In this document: piece after piece, positions 61,355 through 64,000 of the stretch | How positions within the stretch are numbered: the stretch's first letter is position 1 | Layout of the letters: each line of letters opens with the position of its first letter | Source of the DNA: Shewanella aestuarii | GTDB taxonomy: Bacteria; Pseudomonadota; Gammaproteobacteria; Enterobacterales; Shewanellaceae | Direction of reading: 5' to 3' | NCBI RefSeq assembly: GCF_011765625.1 | Contig: NZ_CP050314.1 | Location: 1-64,000, forward strand | DNA: 64,000 nt | The notes under the pieces: generated by a model | Seen by the model: the letters and a program-made list of their open reading frames with translations, nothing else | Database searches by the model: none | What the model was told of the DNA's origin: nothing | Position numbers and translations under genes: made by a program

Positions 61355-61579
61355 ATGAACACTCAACAACAATCGATTTATAACAACGCTATTGCGGTGT
61401 ATTTAACGTTAACTGAAGGTGCTCAACAGTCACTAATGGAAGTCTATGAAACTATAGAGGATTACGTGGTTGAAGGCGGTACGCTTGAAATTCAAGCGGT
61501 TGTCAATGTTGAGTACCAACATCTATCTTGGCGCCAAATTCAAGATGGTATTCAGCATTTAGTTAATTCACAAATTTGA
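61355..61579 (+). CDS. 74-aa hypothetical protein
   Basis: Acidic, helical (AQQSLMEVYETIEDYVVEGG); not recognised. A GGAGG site 7 bases before the ATG is enclosed by the leader stem. Confidence 0.58.
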   Translation: MNTQQQSIYNNAIAVYLTLTEGAQQSLMEVYETIEDYVVEGGTLEIQAVVNVEYQHLSWRQIQDGIQHLVNSQI

Positions 61580-61619
61580 AAAAGGCGTTAGTTAACCAAT
61601 AAACAAACGCTAAACCTAT

Positions 61620-61696
61620 CCTGACGGGATCACATACCCGCTAGGGAGGTTGTGATCCACAACATTTAATTTATTAATAATTTGGAGTAACAACTT
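61620..61696 (+). promoter_or_regulatory. switch-type RNA leader 15
   Basis: Hairpin CCTGACGGG/CCCGCTAGG. Loop GGATCACA is perfectly complementary over 8 bases to TGTGATCC. The overlapping GTTGT pairs with ACAAC just before ATG 61697. The hairpin arms differ from other leaders yet still pair. Confidence 0.78.
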
Positions 61697-62089
61697 ATGG
61701 GCTTTTTCTCATTTAAAACATGCGATAGCAAAGAATCGATTGCAAACATTCATAGCAATCACCCCAATGCAGGTAGAACCGTCTATTTGCTTCAACCTAA
61801 TGGTGAGCGTCCCATTCAAGAGACCGCTTATCAGGGATATGGCGATTTCGGTCATGTCGATGCGTATGCATGGCTAGCTAAGTTTAACGCGACAGATGTG
61901 GAGCATTTGGATTTAGTTAAGGATGCTGAAACGCTGCGACATATTGGGATAGCGATGACATTTGAAGAACCAGAAAAAATCAAATATCCGCTGAAATTTT
62001 CATTTAATGAGAAAGCGGTATATGAATTACTGGCTGCATCAGAAGATTGTGAATATCAAGGCTATTTCTACCATGGAATAGCAATTTAA
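61697..62089 (+). CDS. hypothetical protein
   Basis: 130 aa. MGFFSFKTCDSKESIANIHS start, aromatic residues (YQGYGDFGHVDAYAWLAKFN). Not recognised; similar accessory proteins are common on large plasmids. Confidence 0.6.
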   Translation: MGFFSFKTCDSKESIANIHSNHPNAGRTVYLLQPNGERPIQETAYQGYGDFGHVDAYAWLAKFNATDVEHLDLVKDAETLRHIGIAMTFEEPEKIKYPLKFSFNEKAVYELLAASEDCEYQGYFYHGIAI

Positions 62090-62102
62090 TTTAATTAACA
62101 CA

Positions 62103-62175
62103 CCCCTATGGGCGCAATTATCCCATAGGGGCTGATTGTGCCTTCAAAATACTAAACGTCTTTGGAGGACGCATT
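62103..62175 (+). promoter_or_regulatory. switch-type RNA leader 16
   Basis: Near copy of leader 7 (cobS): CCCTATGGG/CCCATAGGG. Here the loop is GGCGCAAT instead of GGCACAAT; it still pairs with ATTGTGCC through a G-U. Confidence 0.8.
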
Positions 62176-62685
62176 ATGTTAACAGCACATCAAGTAAACC
62201 AGCAGAAAAAGTATGACGAATTTCGAGCCAGTATACTAAAAGAGTCACCAACGCCTTGTAATTTAGAGGTAGGTGATTACGTCACATTTACGAATGATTA
62301 TGGCGTATTCTTTAGGCGACCAAGGCAAGTTATTGGTTTTGATTTTGCTGACGATTCCAATCGGTTTATCTATACCGAAGGTGATGCTTACTGGTTTCCT
62401 AGCTCACCGGAACAGCTGCACAAGGTTGAAAAAACACCAACAGGCTGTTTGCTTGTACGTGAATTAACCTTTTTACCAATGTATGAGTTTGAAAATCAAT
62501 TATACGAGCAACAAGGTTGGTGCCGCTTAGTGATTGAGAGCTCATTACATTGTGTTTGGTGTAATGCCGAGAGGTTAGAGTTAGTAACGTACTGCGAAGG
62601 AGATGTCATTTGGGCCACTGCTTTGAATGAAGACATGTATGAATCTGAAATTAAGCGAACCATTGAATTTTTCAATGAATGCTAA
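62176..62685 (+). CDS. hypothetical protein
   Basis: 169 aa. Beta-rich with TFTNDYGVFFRRPRQVIGFD, typical of small plasmid accessory proteins. Not recognised. The next gene starts 12 bases later without its own leader, so the two are probably co-translated. Confidence 0.6.
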   Translation: MLTAHQVNQQKKYDEFRASILKESPTPCNLEVGDYVTFTNDYGVFFRRPRQVIGFDFADDSNRFIYTEGDAYWFPSSPEQLHKVEKTPTGCLLVRELTFLPMYEFENQLYEQQGWCRLVIESSLHCVWCNAERLELVTYCEGDVIWATALNEDMYESEIKRTIEFFNEC

Positions 62686-62697
62686 GGAAGGTGATAT

Positions 62698-63573
62698 ATG
62701 TTTAATTCTAGTGTGGTGTCTTATCCAGATAGGGGGCATTTTGGCAATTCCCAGTATAGAGGTAACACAACCGGAAAAATCATCATTGATTTGATTGATA
62801 ACTTTTTACCTTGCGATGGATTATTTGTAGATCCAGCTGTAGGTGGAGGGACGACCATTGATGTTGTAAATCATTTATGCATTGCAAATCGATTTGCTGG
62901 CTTTGATTTACATAGTGGTTTTAATTTAATTCGTGATGATTTAACCAGTGCTGTTGGACAACAAGCCGATCTCATCTTCTTTCATCCTCCCTATGGTGGC
63001 ATGATACATTACAGCGGGAATATGTGGGGCGAACCGCATAAAGATGATCTCAGTCGCATGAGTGAATATGACTTTGAGCAAGCATTAAAACTTGCCCTAG
63101 TGAATATTTCTGATGCAACAAAAGCTGGTGGTCACTACGCTGTATTAATAGGCAATCAAAGAAAGAAAGGGCGCTATTTGAACTGGTCATCAATGACAGA
63201 GCAATTGGCACCAGATCCTTTGGTTGAAGAGATTATAAAATGCCAACACAACTGTGTTAGTGATAATCGCCAATATGCAAAACCACTCATACGCATTAAT
63301 CATGAAAAGCTGCTTATTTTTAAAAAAGGTCAAAATACTAATGCAATAACAGACCTTGAGGGTATCCTCAACGGTATGAGCGAGACGTTTATGGCCAACA
63401 TTTTGGTCATGTTAAAACGCCTGTTTCAGTGTCGAGACTGGACGCAAAAAGAGTTATTTGACACGTTAGCGCATTTAGCCAAAAGCAGTCCCTATGAACT
63501 GTTTCCGGCAATTGACTATTTATTAAAAACCGAGCATTTCAAAATGATTGATGGCCGATACACTTTGGCCTAA
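62698..63573 (+). CDS. orphan DNA methyltransferase
   Basis: 291 aa. Motif I VDPAVGGGTTIDV (near 48) and motif IV HPPYGG (near 97), in the order of an N4/N6 amino-methyltransferase; His replaces the usual Asn/Asp-Pro-Pro-Tyr. Entry PDRGHFGNSQYRGN is typical of plasmid/phage methylases. SD AAGGAAGG precedes ATG. The C-terminal 100 residues are an unrelated helical domain. Likely protects element DNA from host restriction (inference). Confidence 0.78.
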   Translation: MFNSSVVSYPDRGHFGNSQYRGNTTGKIIIDLIDNFLPCDGLFVDPAVGGGTTIDVVNHLCIANRFAGFDLHSGFNLIRDDLTSAVGQQADLIFFHPPYGGMIHYSGNMWGEPHKDDLSRMSEYDFEQALKLALVNISDATKAGGHYAVLIGNQRKKGRYLNWSSMTEQLAPDPLVEEIIKCQHNCVSDNRQYAKPLIRINHEKLLIFKKGQNTNAITDLEGILNGMSETFMANILVMLKRLFQCRDWTQKELFDTLAHLAKSSPYELFPAIDYLLKTEHFKMIDGRYTLA

Positions 63574-63625
63574 AAATCACAACAAGATAATCAATGTTGA
63601 GTTCACTCAATAATATTATCAACTA

Positions 63626-63680
63626 CCCAATGGGACATTTATCCCATTGGGGTAAGTGTTCCTAAATCGAGGACACACTT
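63626..63680 (+). promoter_or_regulatory. switch-type RNA leader 17
   Basis: Perfect hairpin CCCAATGGG/CCCATTGGG. The loop pairs with GTAAGTGTTCC over 11 bases (three G-U). TAAGTGT pairs perfectly with ACACTTA, which contains the A of ATG 63681. Confidence 0.8.
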
Positions 63681-63944
63681 ATGAAAACACCCCAAGAAAA
63701 CCAAAACCCATATTTATTTATGGCTGGCATTGCCCGTGGATCGTCAATAAGACGCATACACACTCAATGGCGGCCACATAATTCAACAATCAATGTCGCT
63801 ACTTTTGGGATACCAGATAAAAAATGTGTAGTCCATATTGCGCGAGATGGCCGTACCTGTTTATCGCTGGATGTCAGAATACTTGACAGATATTCGATGG
63901 CTACTGCGATCAATCAAGCGCAAGAAATTTTAGCGAAACTGTAA
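63681..63944 (+). CDS. 87-aa hypothetical protein
   Basis: Basic N-terminal part (GSSIRRIHTQWRPHN), beta-rich; not recognised. Last gene of the run, followed by a terminator. Confidence 0.6.
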   Translation: MKTPQENQNPYLFMAGIARGSSIRRIHTQWRPHNSTINVATFGIPDKKCVVHIARDGRTCLSLDVRILDRYSMATAINQAQEILAKL

Positions 63945-63948
63945 CCAT

Positions 63949-63990
63949 AGCCCTTGTAGCCTCCGACTGTCGGAAGCACAAGGGCTTTCT
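63949..63990 (+). terminator. terminator at end of leader-regulon run
   Basis: AGCCCTTGT/ACAAGGGCT outer stem with inner CCGAC/GTCGG, followed by TTCTC. Likely ends the long transcript. Confidence 0.75.
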
Positions 63991-64000
63991 CGTTAGAAAT

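Noticed and set aside
48911..63680. The CCC...GGG hairpins as simple intrinsic terminators
   Set aside because: All but leader 8 lack a T-run after the stem, and they sit directly before start codons with a conserved ribosome site.
1..64000. tRNA and rRNA genes
   Set aside because: No cloverleaf with a GTTCRANNC T-arm or rRNA-like conserved sequence was noticed on either strand.

Overview
The window is mostly the AT-rich backbone of a large conjugative element (integrative element or plasmid) from a marine-type gammaproteobacterium (Vibrio/Shewanella/Pseudoalteromonas-like; this placement is inferred from gene families, with no tool support). The SXT/R391-like features are traW/trbC, traU and traN, an ssb, a cobS-DUF3150-VWA block, recombineering genes and a UmuD-like protein. 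The first 2.4 kb is GC-rich, unlike the rest, and ends in a broken cytochrome c' gene fused directly to the tail of an unrelated metallopeptidase gene, so it is a recombination junction.

Layout. 1-2.4 kb: MacB/FtsX-type ABC transporter and cytochrome c' remnant. 2.4-4.2 kb: a 57-aa zinc-ribbon gene present twice in inverted orientation around a PD-(D/E)XK-like protein, then a small tyrosine recombinase. 4.3-12.7 kb: a five-gene type I restriction-modification operon (hsdM, hsdS, Fic, DUF4268-type nuclease, hsdR). 13.2 kb: a QnrS-like pentapeptide-repeat gene. 14.3-20.0 kb, minus strand: a DNA polymerase III beta-clamp paralogue, two unknown proteins, a frameshifted recT and a recE-type exonuclease. 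20.2-21.7 kb: omega-RNA (HEARO) plus iscB, without a transposase. 21.8-29.1 kb: envelope proteins, a thermonuclease, and a UmuD homologue lacking its catalytic residues behind a canonical LexA box. 29.3-39.1 kb: one 3,267-aa secreted protein with about 70 cysteine-pair repeats. 39.3-45.4 kb: S26 peptidase, TraW/TrbC, TraU (frameshifted) and TraN. 46.5-48.4 kb: a UvrD-type helicase.

48.9-64 kb is a co-directional run of small genes with ssb, cobS, DUF3150, VWA, a primase-like protein, a ferredoxin and a methyltransferase. Seventeen of these genes have their own 5' leader of one shared design. A hairpin with CCC...GGG arms is followed by a segment (A) complementary both to the hairpin loop (L) and to the Shine-Dalgarno/start region (S). 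The actual bases of L, A and S differ from gene to gene while pairing is kept, so the leaders look like a duplicated, covarying RNA switch family controlling translation initiation gene by gene. This is the strongest candidate for an undescribed system here.

Working together (inference): RecET, the clamp paralogue, SSB, UvrD, the primase-like protein and the UmuD-like protein would serve element replication and recombination. The Tra proteins, the giant surface protein and the lipoproteins would serve mating contact. The restriction system and orphan methyltransferase would serve DNA defence. Several genes carry single-base frameshifts (recT, traU, possibly cobS), which may be real, programmed or homopolymer sequencing errors.
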